DNA of 64,000 bases from an uncultured Bacteroidota bacterium (lineage in GTDB: Bacteria > Bacteroidota > Bacteroidia > Chitinophagales > LD1), in the NCBI GenBank assembly GCA_903861145.1, contig CAIOTH010000101.1, positions 1-64,000 on the forward strand. The letters are read 5' to 3'. Each line of letters opens with the position of its first letter. Position 1 is the first letter of the stretch. The notes under the pieces were generated by a model, which was not told the origin of the DNA, searched no databases, and saw only the letters and a program-made list of their open reading frames with translations. Both the position numbers and the translations under genes were made by a program. Shown here one piece after another: positions 28,480 to 37,697 of the stretch.

Positions 28480-29601
28480 TTATTCCGAAATTCTTACTTT
28501 CTGTCCATCTAAAATGCTTTCGCCTACCGAAAGCGCTACGCGTTCGCCCTCCTGCAATCCATCGCTAATGCTTACTTTTTCACCGGTATTTACTACTACC
28601 GTTATTTCTTTAAAATGTAGAATACTGTCCTTATCTACAGTGGCCACCAGCGTTTTATTTTTGCGAATGATGAGTGCTACCGATGGTACTACAATTTTGC
28701 TCACTTTACTATCGCCGGGGCTTTTAATATGTACTTGCACATAGCTACCGGGCACTATCCGGTTATCCTTGTTATCAATGTCTACTTCACATAGCATCAT
28801 GCGCGTACGAGGATCTAATTCGCCCGACATGCGGGTTACGCTTGCTTTAATATGCACATCGGGATTTTCGGTCAACGTTATTTCAACCGGGTAACCATTT
28901 TTCAAAAAGGCAGCATCACGTTGTTCGACATAAACATACACCCTTAACCGGCCAAGCTCAGCCAGTGTTACAACCGGTTGTGCACTGGTTTGAGAGTTGA
29001 TAGCGTTTTGTATTAGTGCTCCAACATCCACATAACGTGAGATGATGGTACCCGCAAACGGTGCTCTCAACGATTTGTATTGTTGTTGCTCGGTTAAAGA
29101 TTTAAGGTTGGCCTGAGCCATGTCCACCGCTGTTTGTGATATATCGGCCTGCTCTTGCGCTATGAATTTCTTTTCAAGAAGTTTCTTATCGCGGTCGGCT
29201 ATCTTCTTTTTGTTTTCAAGGTCGGAAAGGGCGGCGGTGTATTGTTGGTCTATTTCGGGATTGTTAATAGTGGCCAGTAATTGCCCTTCGACCACCTTAT
29301 CTCCCTTATCAACATTTATTTTTTCGAGATAGCCACTGGTTTTTGCGTAGAGGGTAGAGGTTTGGTAGGGCCTTGCCTCGCCAATCAGCACCAATTCTTT
29401 TATACCAGAACTACCGGTTGCTATAGCCGTTTTTACCAGTGGACCGGCTTTCAATTCTTTATCCCTTCTAGCGGCTTCTACTTCGGTTTTGTGCTTTTTA
29501 TCAATATAAATAGCTGCTATTCCTCCACCTACTAATACCAATAGTATTAGCCCTGCTATTACGAGTTTGAGATAAGATGACTTGCTTGATTCGGTTGTCA
29601 T
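28480..29601 (-). CDS. RND efflux periplasmic adaptor (MFP) subunit
   Basis: A 373-residue HlyD/AcrA-type protein. It has one N-terminal membrane anchor (about residues 12-30), a split lipoyl domain (DKGDKVVEGQLLATINNPEID), a long helical hairpin (about 110-170), the second lipoyl half (LRAPFAGTIISRYVDVGAL) and the beta-barrel and membrane-proximal domains. It connects the RND permease to TolC. It lies 18 nt after the permease gene and is clearly cotranscribed. Confidence 0.95.
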   Translation of the reverse strand: MTTESSKSSYLKLVIAGLILLVLVGGGIAAIYIDKKHKTEVEAARRDKELKAGPLVKTAIATGSSGIKELVLIGEARPYQTSTLYAKTSGYLEKINVDKGDKVVEGQLLATINNPEIDQQYTAALSDLENKKKIADRDKKLLEKKFIAQEQADISQTAVDMAQANLKSLTEQQQYKSLRAPFAGTIISRYVDVGALIQNAINSQTSAQPVVTLAELGRLRVYVYVEQRDAAFLKNGYPVEITLTENPDVHIKASVTRMSGELDPRTRMMLCEVDIDNKDNRIVPGSYVQVHIKSPGDSKVSKIVVPSVALIIRKNKTLVATVDKDSILHFKEITVVVNTGEKVSISDGLQEGERVALSVGESILDGQKVRISE

Positions 29602-29619
29602 AATTTGTAATTAATGTCT

Positions 29620-32600
29620 TTAACTTTCAATGTGCCCTTTAGCTTCTTCTTCAAATTTCACATCCATTGTATGATAAGTTGGTATGCTACGGCGTAAAAT
29701 CGAATAAAACAGCGGCACCACGAATAAGGTAAATACAGTTGCTACTAATAAGCCGCCAATTACTGCCCGGCCCAGGGGCGCATTTTGCTCACCACCCTCA
29801 CCGGTTCCTATGGCCATAGGAATCATACCCAACACCATTGCAATAGCCGTCATAAGTACAGGGCGAAGTCTTGTTTTGCCAGCTTCAAGTGCTGCTTCGA
29901 GTGAGCTAACGCCCTGTTCGACCCTCAAATCGTTAGCAAAGCTAACAAGCAATATGGAATTAGAGACTGCGATACCGATTGCGACTATTGAGCCCATTAA
30001 AGACTCAACATTAATGGTTGTGCCGGTTAGCACGAGCATCCAAAGTATACCCATGAACGCACCGGGTATAGATAGCATGATAATGAACGGGTCTATCCAC
30101 GATTGAAATAAAACTACCATTAATAAATACACCAAAGCAATAGCCAATATTAACCCAAGGCTTAAGGTTTTGAAAGAACTGCTCATTACTTCGTTCTGCC
30201 CACGGAGATTAATGCGCATGCCCGGTGGCAGTTTACCTAGTCCGTCAATTTTTTTCTGAATGGCATCAGCCACAGAACCCAGGTCGCGGCCTTCGATATT
30301 GGCTTGTATGTTCATTACCCGTTGCACAGTGTAATGGCTGAAGAGATTAAACTGCGTGGTGCTGGTTACTTTAGCCAGGTTGCCAAGCGTTTGCGCTTGT
30401 GCAGTCGGTAAATCGGTTGGTGAAGGATTAGGGTTATTTATAAACGCAGGATTGCCAATGGTTATTGGTGTATTCATCAAATCGTCGACTGAACTGATTT
30501 TTTGGTACGGCGTTTGTACTACCACATTGTAGTTAACACTATTGGCAGGATTAATAAAGAAAGACGGGCCTACCATAGTACTTGATGAAAGTGAGATAAG
30601 CACGTCGTTAGCTACATCGCGTTGGGTAAGGCCCAATTGCGCTGCCCTAACACGGTCAACATCTACCTGAAACGTAGGATAATCAAGCACCTGCTTAATT
30701 GCCACGTCTTCGACCCCCGGTATTGATTTCATGGCATCGCGAAGCTTACGGGCATATTCGTACGATTGATAATAGTCGCGATTTTCAATTTGAATGTCCA
30801 AAGGGGCCGATAGGCCGAAGTTAAGCACCTGGCTAACTATATCGGCTGATTGAAAATATACTACGCAACCGGGGAAATGGTCATTAAGGTCTTTGCGTAT
30901 TTTCTTCATGTAACCTATGGTAGGCTTATGTCCTTCCTTTAACGACACCGTTATTTCGGCATCCATACCACTGGCGTTATCGGTATTAACGAAAACCATG
31001 TTAAACGAAACCGGCATACCAATCATATCATTAATAGTGCCCAGTTCGTTTTTAGGAATGATTTTTTGAATGCGTCCCTCAGCCGAATCAACCAACTTTT
31101 CGGTTTGCTCGATACGTGTACCTGAAGGAGAACGGAAATGCAGTTTCATCATACCTGCATCGGTGCTGGGGAAAAAGTCGGTTCCAACAATTCCCATTAG
31201 CGAGAGAGAAGCTGTTACTGCTATAATGACAAAGGTGAGTGTTGTTTTTCGGTAATTGAGTAATACATTCAGCAATCTTCCGTACGATTCCTGAAAGCGA
31301 TCGAAATTACGGTCGCGCCAATTATTAAACCGAACGCCTGCCCGGCCAAAAAAATTTAAGTGCGGGTCGGTGGGTTCTTCGTGCAATGGCTCGCTTTCCA
31401 TAAGCATGCGCGCCAACGTGGGAACCAATGTTCGCGAAAGTAAGTAAGAAGCCATCATGGCTATAACCACGGCCAATGCCAGTGGTGCAAACAAAAACTT
31501 AGCCGGACCTGTTAACAGCACTACAGGAAAGAAAACGATACAAATGGCTAAAGTGGCAACAATAGCAGGAGTTGCAATTTGGCTGGCCCCGTCGAGAATG
31601 GCAACGGTGAGTGGTTTACCCATATGCCGGTTGCGGTGTATATTTTCAATTTCGACCGTGGCGTCATCAACCAACATACCCACGGCCAACGAAAGTCCGC
31701 CGAGAGTCATAATGTTGATGGTCTCTCCCAACAGGTTCATGCCTATAATGGAAACAAAAATGGAAAGAGGGATTGAGGTGCAAACTATAATGACACTGCG
31801 CCAGCTACCCAGGAAGAATAAAATCATGAATGAAACCAGAATGGAAGCAATGATGGCTTCGCGTATTACGTTTTTGATGGAACTACGTACAAAAACAGAC
31901 TGGTCGAAATCAACACTTAAATCAAGACCATCCGGCGCAGTTTCTTTAATAATAGGCAGCATCGATTTGGCGCCTTCAACTACGGCAATGGTTGAGGCAT
32001 TTGCTTTTTTAAGAATTGTGAGGTAAGCTGCCCGACCACGGTTTACCCTAACAATATTAGTTTGCTCGGCATAGCTATCATTCACCTTTGCTACATCGCC
32101 AATTAATATAGGTTGGCCGTTAACTACCTTAATAGGAATTTGCTCAAATTGCTTAATGGTGTTCGGGCTTGAGTTAAGGGCAACGTTAAACTCGGTTTGC
32201 CCCATTCGAGCAGAACCGGCGGGAATAATGAGGTTGGATGCCTGAATGGCCGTTAGAATATCGTTAGGCGATAAACCTTTGGCTGCAAGTGCGCGAGGAT
32301 CGATATCTACCATTATTTGCCTGAACGACCCTCCAAACGGAGCTGGTGTTGCCAGGCCCGGTACTGTAAATAACCGTAAGCGAATAAAATTTAACGCGTA
32401 GTCAAAAATCTTGGTTTCGGATAAGGTTTTACTACTTAAAGTTAGTTGCGTTACCGGTACGTTGGTGGCATTGTATTGCAATATTACCGGTGGAGTCATA
32501 CCGGGAGGCATTGCCCGTAAGGCGGTACTTGAAACGGCAGTCATTTGAGCAATGGCTGCTCCGATATCGGCACCGGGTTCGAAGTAAACACGCAGAAGGC

Positions 32601-32871
32601 CAATGCCCGGTAGTGAAGATGACTCGATACGGGAAACACCGTTAACGCTGGTTGAGATAGCGCGTTCATCTAAAAACACCACGCGCTTTTCAATATCATC
32701 GGCAGAAAGGCCGGGGTAGCTCCAAACTACACTGACAACTGGAATATCTATAACAGGGAAAATATCGACGAGCATTGCCCGTATAGAGAGGATTCCCATT
32801 AAGAGAATCAAAAGTGACATTACCGCTACCGTATACGGCCTGCGCAAAGCAAGCCTCACAATCCACATCAT
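29620..32871 (-). CDS. RND multidrug efflux permease (HAE1/AcrB family)
   Basis: A 1,083-residue inner-membrane proton antiporter with the standard 12 TM segments and two large periplasmic loops. It shows the RND features PVIDIPVVSV near the N-terminus, GGLSLAVGMLVDDATVEIENI in TM4 with the proton-relay acidic residues, and GxxxP-rich central loops. It is the first gene of the efflux operon. A possible -7 box, CAAAAGTA on the plus strand at 32970-32977 (TACTTTTG on the minus), lies about 100 nt upstream. The substrate is unknown; homologues export drugs, dyes or bile-like compounds. Confidence 0.95.
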   Translation of the reverse strand: MMWIVRLALRRPYTVAVMSLLILLMGILSIRAMLVDIFPVIDIPVVSVVWSYPGLSADDIEKRVVFLDERAISTSVNGVSRIESSSLPGIGLLRVYFEPGADIGAAIAQMTAVSSTALRAMPPGMTPPVILQYNATNVPVTQLTLSSKTLSETKIFDYALNFIRLRLFTVPGLATPAPFGGSFRQIMVDIDPRALAAKGLSPNDILTAIQASNLIIPAGSARMGQTEFNVALNSSPNTIKQFEQIPIKVVNGQPILIGDVAKVNDSYAEQTNIVRVNRGRAAYLTILKKANASTIAVVEGAKSMLPIIKETAPDGLDLSVDFDQSVFVRSSIKNVIREAIIASILVSFMILFFLGSWRSVIIVCTSIPLSIFVSIIGMNLLGETINIMTLGGLSLAVGMLVDDATVEIENIHRNRHMGKPLTVAILDGASQIATPAIVATLAICIVFFPVVLLTGPAKFLFAPLALAVVIAMMASYLLSRTLVPTLARMLMESEPLHEEPTDPHLNFFGRAGVRFNNWRDRNFDRFQESYGRLLNVLLNYRKTTLTFVIIAVTASLSLMGIVGTDFFPSTDAGMMKLHFRSPSGTRIEQTEKLVDSAEGRIQKIIPKNELGTINDMIGMPVSFNMVFVNTDNASGMDAEITVSLKEGHKPTIGYMKKIRKDLNDHFPGCVVYFQSADIVSQVLNFGLSAPLDIQIENRDYYQSYEYARKLRDAMKSIPGVEDVAIKQVLDYPTFQVDVDRVRAAQLGLTQRDVANDVLISLSSSTMVGPSFFINPANSVNYNVVVQTPYQKISSVDDLMNTPITIGNPAFINNPNPSPTDLPTAQAQTLGNLAKVTSTTQFNLFSHYTVQRVMNIQANIEGRDLGSVADAIQKKIDGLGKLPPGMRINLRGQNEVMSSSFKTLSLGLILAIALVYLLMVVLFQSWIDPFIIMLSIPGAFMGILWMLVLTGTTINVESLMGSIVAIGIAVSNSILLVSFANDLRVEQGVSSLEAALEAGKTRLRPVLMTAIAMVLGMIPMAIGTGEGGEQNAPLGRAVIGGLLVATVFTLFVVPLFYSILRRSIPTYHTMDVKFEEEAKGHIES

Positions 32872-33417
32872 ACTCTATCCTTTTTTACATACAACATTCT
32901 AAACAAAGGAAAGCTAATCCCTTGCTTTACGCGGTGCTGATGGGTGAACGGGTTGTTAAATGGGCGACGCAAAAGTATCAGGTTTTACTATGTAAACTAT
33001 AGCGTTGCCTTAAATTACCATTTTTTTAATAAATACTGATTTTATGGATTATGTAAGGTAACTGCGCTGTAAAACAGCAACATAATCAATTTTGTTTTGA
33101 GTGGACTTAATTTTGTTGATTTTTTTTGAACGATGTGGAAAACCAAGGAGGAGTATCAAGGAACAAGCCTTTCAATTACTAAACAAGAAACAGGCTTAGC
33201 ACTATAAGCAGGAGTGCGGCAAAGGCGATAACCAGGATATCGCAGTTTCGGAATTGGTCTCTCATGGGGGGAGGGGATTAGTTAGTTTTAGAATCTACGA
33301 GGTAAAAATAGATTTTAAAATATCACTATAGTTGTCCAACTTGCCAATATATCGAGAAATATTTTGAATGTGTCGTTTTTGTAATGTTTTTTGAAGCAAC
33401 CACGGAAAACCGTTACC
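32872..33417. other. 546-bp intergenic region with one possible small ORF
   Basis: It separates the efflux operon from the DUF4442 operon. It contains the likely upstream region of the permease gene at the left, a small hairpin (GCTGT-AAA-ACAGC at 33066-33078) and a possible 28-residue hydrophobic ORF on the minus strand, listed separately. Nothing else is recognisable. Confidence 0.5.
33179..33265 (-). CDS. possible 28-residue single-span membrane peptide
   Basis: The minus strand reads MRDQFRNCDILVIAFAALLL and then IVLSLFLV before TAG. A short polar, basic head is followed by a 19-residue uninterrupted hydrophobic run, the classic form of small bacterial membrane proteins. There is no Shine-Dalgarno sequence, as expected in the phylum, and no coding-bias argument is possible at this size, so it is only a candidate. 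Confidence 0.25.
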   Translation of the reverse strand: MRDQFRNCDILVIAFAALLLIVLSLFLV

Positions 33418-33948
33418 CTATTTTAACCGGGCTTTAAAGCTCCATTGCACCTTAAAGCGTGCTTCAACTTCGCCGGTTTGAGATGTGCCAATACTTATAG
33501 CTTCAAAGGTGGTGCCAGTGCCGGTTAGGATGGCTTCTTCAACTTTTGCGGTAAGTTCTTTTCCCTGTGTGCAGGTAAAAGTGGTGATGCCAGTAGCCTT
33601 TTTTACAAACTCGGCTTCGAGCTTGGTTACCAGCATTGAAACTGATGGTTTTGATTTATGCGTGCCTAAAACACCCAGCATACCAGTACTCATTTCGGCG
33701 GCCATGGCTAATACGGCAAAGTAGGTTGAGCGGAAAGGGTTTTGATTCATGTACTTGTAAGGTACTGTTATCTCGCATTGTTCGGATGTGCAAGACTTTA
33801 CTTTTAAGCCTGCAATAAGGCCCATGGGTAATTTATTAAGCATATATAGCTTAAAAAGAATCGGGCTGTTAACCATTTTAAAAACCTCGGCATCGGTTAT
33901 TTTACGGTTGGCGCGGTACGATTCAAGCAATTCGGTATTATCAGCCAT
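33418..33948 (-). CDS. DUF4442 hotdog-fold thioesterase-like protein
   Basis: A 176-residue protein with the pattern of DUF4442/PaaI-like hotdog proteins (PYKYMNQNPFRSTYFAVLAMAAEMSTG, then a helix and a strand-rich C-terminal half). Members are thought to act on acyl thioesters, but the catalytic residue is not certain here. It is the last gene of a tight minus-strand operon: only one base separates its start from the stop of the futalosine-hydrolase-like gene, implying translational coupling. The acyl substrate is unknown. Confidence 0.8.
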   Translation of the reverse strand: MADNTELLESYRANRKITDAEVFKMVNSPILFKLYMLNKLPMGLIAGLKVKSCTSEQCEITVPYKYMNQNPFRSTYFAVLAMAAEMSTGMLGVLGTHKSKPSVSMLVTKLEAEFVKKATGITTFTCTQGKELTAKVEEAILTGTGTTFEAISIGTSQTGEVEARFKVQWSFKARLK

Positions 33949-33949
33949 G

Positions 33950-34627
33950 TTATAGTTTTTGAATGAGGTCTATCAGGGTTTCGTTTAATTTTTCGATTGC
34001 AAGATTAAAATTTTCCTGGCCGGTAGCAAGGTTTCTTTCAATTACGCAGAGGTGATACAACAATTGCTTTTCGAAAAGGCAAGGATAGGTGAAGCCAAGG
34101 CCATCGCCGGTTTCGCAATCGGCTTTGTATTTTTCGATGCGCGATTGAACCATTGATACATCAGCGTAGTGGCTTACCGTAATACCTACCGACTTTTTAA
34201 ACGGCAGAAAGACGTTCATGTAAGCATTGGTGAGGTTAATGAGGCCGCCGCGAACATGGGGTTCGTCTTCACGTTTGACTAAGTCGAGGTCGTAAAGGTC
34301 TTTCCATTCGTTGTTTACCATCATTCCGAAATCGCCGGGCTTTTCGTTTACTATGTTTAGTATACTTCCAAGTTCAGTACTTTCTTTATAAGAGTTACCA
34401 AAACTTAGCTTAAGCGCGAGGTGATATTTTGTGGCCGTAATGGCCTTGGTAACTTTGTATGTGGTTTGATAAACACCCACACCGGTTTCGAGCAAGTCAA
34501 CTTCGTGATGCAATACTTTGAAGGAATGCATGAACTTCATACCTGCATTTTGAACAGGGCTTAATTGAAAGTGCTGCAAGAAAGGTTGAACGTCTTTAAC
34601 CGAGGCAACAACAAGTAGTAACTTCAT
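33950..34627 (-). CDS. futalosine hydrolase / nucleosidase-like protein (possibly degenerate)
   Basis: A 225-residue protein of the PNP/nucleosidase fold, most like MqnB, which splits futalosine in the alternative menaquinone route. The fold markers are MKLLLVVASVKDVQPFLQHF, ETGVGVYQTTYKVTKAI and GSILNIVNEKPGDFG. Expected active-site motifs are altered: the usual (V)ExMEGAA loop reads CETGDGLGF and the usual N-x-(G)xAGA stretch reads LKLSFGNSY. It may bind a nucleoside without efficient hydrolysis or have changed specificity. Neighbours DUF2461 and DUF4442 are one base away on each side. Confidence 0.7.
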   Translation of the reverse strand: MKLLLVVASVKDVQPFLQHFQLSPVQNAGMKFMHSFKVLHHEVDLLETGVGVYQTTYKVTKAITATKYHLALKLSFGNSYKESTELGSILNIVNEKPGDFGMMVNNEWKDLYDLDLVKREDEPHVRGGLINLTNAYMNVFLPFKKSVGITVSHYADVSMVQSRIEKYKADCETGDGLGFTYPCLFEKQLLYHLCVIERNLATGQENFNLAIEKLNETLIDLIQKL

Positions 34628-34628
34628 A

Positions 34629-35297
34629 TTAACCTGAGATTGCGTGCCATAAAAACCTGTTCACTTTTAAGCCTGCTTTAAAGTAGGAGAGCAGGATGGT
34701 ATCTACTTTGTCGCTCAGCATATCTTTGCGGCTTAGTTCGGCCCAGTACCAAAATTGTTTGTTGGCAATAAGGGGTTGCTCTTTGGCAAACTCTTTATAA
34801 TCGGGTGGCAGCACTTTGTTTTTTTCGCCGACCATTGTTTTATACTTTTCAACGAAAGTCTTATCGGCAAGTAGTTTTTTGAACTCTTTGTTATTGTAGA
34901 ATATCTCTTGCCGTATTTTGGCTAACTGCTCTTTCGATACGGTGTATTTTCCTCCACCAACGCCAATTTCGGTGGAGCCGACGTGCATGTAGAAGCCGGG
35001 GTAGTCATCATCTTTAGTGCCTTTGCGGCTGAAAACGGCGGCGACGTTGTTTTTATAAGGCGATTTATCGGCTGAAAAGCGAATATCGCGGTTGATGCGG
35101 AAGATTGACTTTGATACTTCGCGGTTTATTTCGGGAATGTCCTTAGCCAGTTTTTCGGTGAGGTCTTCAACCAATCTGCGCCATGGTTGTTTTACTTCCT
35201 TTTCGTAAGTAGAACGGTTTTGATCGAACCATTCGCGGTTGTTGTTTTTTTGAAGTTGCTCGAAGAATTTGAAGAATGCCGGATTGAAATATTTCAT
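34629..35297 (-). CDS. DUF2461 domain protein (TIGR02453 family)
   Basis: A 222-residue protein matching DUF2461: FFEQLQKNNNREWFDQNRS near the start, RDIRFSADKSPYKNNVAAVF, and a PGFYMHVG strand with a W near the C-terminus. The family is widespread and often linked to nucleic acid or cell envelope work, but its function is not established. It begins the three-gene operon and lies 44 nt after the AlkB-like gene, so readthrough from that gene is possible. Confidence 0.85.
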   Translation of the reverse strand: MKYFNPAFFKFFEQLQKNNNREWFDQNRSTYEKEVKQPWRRLVEDLTEKLAKDIPEINREVSKSIFRINRDIRFSADKSPYKNNVAAVFSRKGTKDDDYPGFYMHVGSTEIGVGGGKYTVSKEQLAKIRQEIFYNNKEFKKLLADKTFVEKYKTMVGEKNKVLPPDYKEFAKEQPLIANKQFWYWAELSRKDMLSDKVDTILLSYFKAGLKVNRFLWHAISG

Positions 35298-35341
35298 AAC
35301 TAGTATTGAGTATATAGTATTTAGTAGTGAGACTTGAGAGT

Positions 35342-36409
35342 TTAAGCCAGTGCTTCCCCACCAACAGCTTCTTTGTATTTCTGTATTTGCTTGTGCATTA
35401 CATTAAAGAACAGCGGCGGAAAAAACGATAACACCATCATGCCGGGATAACCGGTGGGCATTTGGGGGCTATCATCAAAGTGACGCAGCACCTGGTATTT
35501 GCGTCCAGCAATATAATGGTGATCGGAGTGGCGGGTTAGTTCGAAAAGCATGATGCGGCCGATAGGGTGGTTGGAGTTCCAGCTGTGGATGGGCATTACT
35601 TTTTCGTAGTAGGCATCTTCAATCTTTCTTCTTCTTAAACCATAATGCTCAATGTAGTTAACGGTTTCAAGCAACAGGAAACCGATGGTGCCTGCGGCGA
35701 TGAAGAACAGCATTACTTTCCAACCCCAAACAATACCAATGGCAGCAACAAAAAGAAACTGGAGGGTTTGCAGCACCAGCATTTCGTTTTGAAGGCTGAA
35801 GAAGGGGGTGTTTGTTTTTTTGAGGCGCTCGCTTTCTAAATGCCAGGCCGAAAACCAGCCATCGCGCACTGAGCGAATGAAGAAGGAGTAAATGGTTTCG
35901 CCGCGGCGGCTTGATGCGGGGTCTTCATCAGTAGAGACGTTTTTGTGGTGGCCGCGATTGTGTTCTATATAGAAGTGGGTGTATAGAGAGGTTAGCAAGA
36001 GCATTTTCGACATGGTTTGTTCGTACCAGGTGTTGCGGTGGCCAAGCTCGTGAGCGGCGTTGATGCCTAATACACCGCAGGCAATGCCGAAGGAGAATAT
36101 CATGCCGGCTATTTCCCACCAGGTTAATGATGCATCGCCAATGCGGTTGAGGAAGAAGAACAGCAGGGCGTATTGCAGTGGCACTACGCTCCAAACCATG
36201 AGGTCGTATTTGACATCTTTTTTGGCTATTTCTTCCTGGGCTTTATCGAGGTTTTGTTCGGAGTAGGGGAGGACTAGTTCTAATAAAGGAATGAGCATGA
36301 ACACGTAAATGGGGGCTACAAATACCCATGGGCCGCCGAGTATTAGCGAGGCCACAATGATGGATATGCTGAAATATACCGAGCCGTATTTTACAAAACG
36401 TAATGCCAT
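35342..36409 (-). CDS. alkB: alkane 1-monooxygenase / fatty-acid desaturase-like diiron membrane enzyme
   Basis: A 355-residue integral membrane protein with about six TM segments and the histidine clusters that bind two iron atoms: H120-E-L-G-H124, H150-N-R-G-H154-H155, an NYIEHYG motif and a C-terminal HSDHH. The NYIEHYGL element is characteristic of AlkB-type omega-hydroxylases rather than desaturases. It would hydroxylate a medium- or long-chain alkyl group at the inner membrane using a rubredoxin-type donor not present nearby. The presence in a mixed housekeeping area is usual for Bacteroidota. Substrate and physiological role are unproven. Confidence 0.88.
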   Translation of the reverse strand: MALRFVKYGSVYFSISIIVASLILGGPWVFVAPIYVFMLIPLLELVLPYSEQNLDKAQEEIAKKDVKYDLMVWSVVPLQYALLFFFLNRIGDASLTWWEIAGMIFSFGIACGVLGINAAHELGHRNTWYEQTMSKMLLLTSLYTHFYIEHNRGHHKNVSTDEDPASSRRGETIYSFFIRSVRDGWFSAWHLESERLKKTNTPFFSLQNEMLVLQTLQFLFVAAIGIVWGWKVMLFFIAAGTIGFLLLETVNYIEHYGLRRRKIEDAYYEKVMPIHSWNSNHPIGRIMLFELTRHSDHHYIAGRKYQVLRHFDDSPQMPTGYPGMMVLSFFPPLFFNVMHKQIQKYKEAVGGEALA

Positions 36410-36483
36410 TGTTTGCGTTTTTTGGTTATTCCAAAGTTATAAAATTGTTGCAGAGTTGAAAGGCAAGGAGGAAAGAGAAATTT

Positions 36484-36512
36484 ACCACTAAGGCACTAAG
36501 TTTCACTAAGTA
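36484..36512. repeat. short CACTAAG direct repeat
   Basis: Three copies of CACTAAG (ACCACTAAGG, GCACTAAGT, TCACTAAGT) occur in 29 nt between genes. The same family recurs at 45676-45712 and 46367-46460. It belongs to a set of Bacteroidota intergenic repeats of unknown role. Confidence 0.5.
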
Positions 36513-36533
36513 TAGACTGCGGGAGACATTGAG

Positions 36534-37010
36534 TTACTTAAAATCAGTGCGCTTGAGGATTTGGCGGTATTTTACGGGGACGTCGAAGGTCATGCCCATT
36601 AGTTTGACGCGGATGTTGCCTACTAAGTAGAGTTCTGTCGGGCTATCGGTTAGGATTTTGTAGAAGGTTTTGAAGTTATCGAGCACGGTGCCTTCGGGTT
36701 TTAGTAATACGCCGAGGGGGACGGTGAAGTCGCTTTTCTTTTTAATAATTACGTCGGCTTTTTCGCCTAAAACGCCAATCAGGCGATCGTCTACCAGCAC
36801 GTTCATGTTCACATCAATTACTTTGCATTTAATGGGGTTGCCGTTGTGAAACTGCGCTTCAGCGCCAAGTTTGAGGCCTTTGGTGCCGAAGCCTTCGAAC
36901 TTAATATTATCTACCCGCATAAAGGTGGGCGACGTTATTTTGCACGATGAAAGCAGGCACCAGGCCAGGGCCACTGCAAGCAGTATGATGTTGTTGTGTG
37001 TTTTACTCAT
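36534..37010 (-). CDS. LEA type 2 family lipoprotein
   Basis: A 158-residue protein with a signal peptide ending in a lipobox (WCLLSSCKIT, Cys near residue 23). The rest is a single Ig-like beta sandwich of the late-embryogenesis-abundant type 2 (LEA14) kind, with IKFEGFGTKGLKLGAEAQFH. LEA2 lipoproteins are often in tandem pairs in Bacteroidota; function is not established. Its start overlaps the stop of the paralogous gene by 8 nt, so it is translationally coupled. Confidence 0.8.
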   Translation of the reverse strand: MSKTHNNIILLAVALAWCLLSSCKITSPTFMRVDNIKFEGFGTKGLKLGAEAQFHNGNPIKCKVIDVNMNVLVDDRLIGVLGEKADVIIKKKSDFTVPLGVLLKPEGTVLDNFKTFYKILTDSPTELYLVGNIRVKLMGMTFDVPVKYRQILKRTDFK

Positions 37011-37455
37011 TAGTAACCGGTGCCGATTGGTGAACGTTTATTTTGCCCGAGGTAAATAGGTTTTGAAACAGTATTTCGCCATCAACAGTTATAACTGCCT
37101 TACCGGTGTGGGCCGAATCGAGGGTGAGGGCTTGTTGGTAATCGCTGTTGCGGAAACGGATGCTGGTGGGAAAGGCGGTTTCTTTTAAGCCGGGTATGCC
37201 CTGGTTAAGTTCGTTATCTACTATGCCAATTACTACGCCGTTTAGGTAAAACTTTTCGTGTATGCTTTTAATGGTTGACGATAGCAGGTTAGGGTTATTG
37301 AGCCTGATGATGGCCTGCAGCTCGCCGCCCGAGGTAGAGAGGTTGTGCAATTGCAGGGTTAGCTGTGGGTTTAGCTCAACATCTTTTTTATTGAGGAAAT
37401 AAAGCACTACTAATATTACGCCTATTATAACAAAGCCTAGTTTTCTGAAATTCAT
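37003..37455 (-). CDS. LEA type 2 family membrane-anchored protein
   Basis: The chosen start at 37455 gives MNFRKLGFVIIGVILVVLYF, an N-terminal membrane anchor with no lipobox. The upstream ATG at 37494 adds 13 implausible residues. The body (about residues 25-150) is an LEA2 beta-sandwich (LHNLSTSGGELQAIIRLNNP) resembling the downstream gene product. The two form an operon with an 8-nt overlap. Confidence 0.78.
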   Translation of the reverse strand: MNFRKLGFVIIGVILVVLYFLNKKDVELNPQLTLQLHNLSTSGGELQAIIRLNNPNLLSSTIKSIHEKFYLNGVVIGIVDNELNQGIPGLKETAFPTSIRFRNSDYQQALTLDSAHTGKAVITVDGEILFQNLFTSGKINVHQSAPVTNE

Positions 37456-37697
37456 GGCCGCAAATGTAGTGGTTAAGGTTGTAATGTGGCGCAAAATGCG
37501 ACAAATTTTCCCCGCTTGTTTTGGCTGTAAGGGGCAAAATTTATTGGCACGGGTTTTACAATAGGTTTATTGGTATTTGGCTAATAACATGTTGGGAAAT
37601 GGTGTATGGACCAGTTTGAAGGCGCTTAGGCCCATACAACCTTTTAGCCTTGGGGTTTGTTGAACTTTTATTATTCTTCACTCAAATAAAAAATATT

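Noticed and set aside
33066-33078. GCTGT-AAA-ACAGC hairpin upstream of the RND operon as an operator
   Set aside because: The stem is only 5 bp and lies too far from any start to be distinguished from chance.
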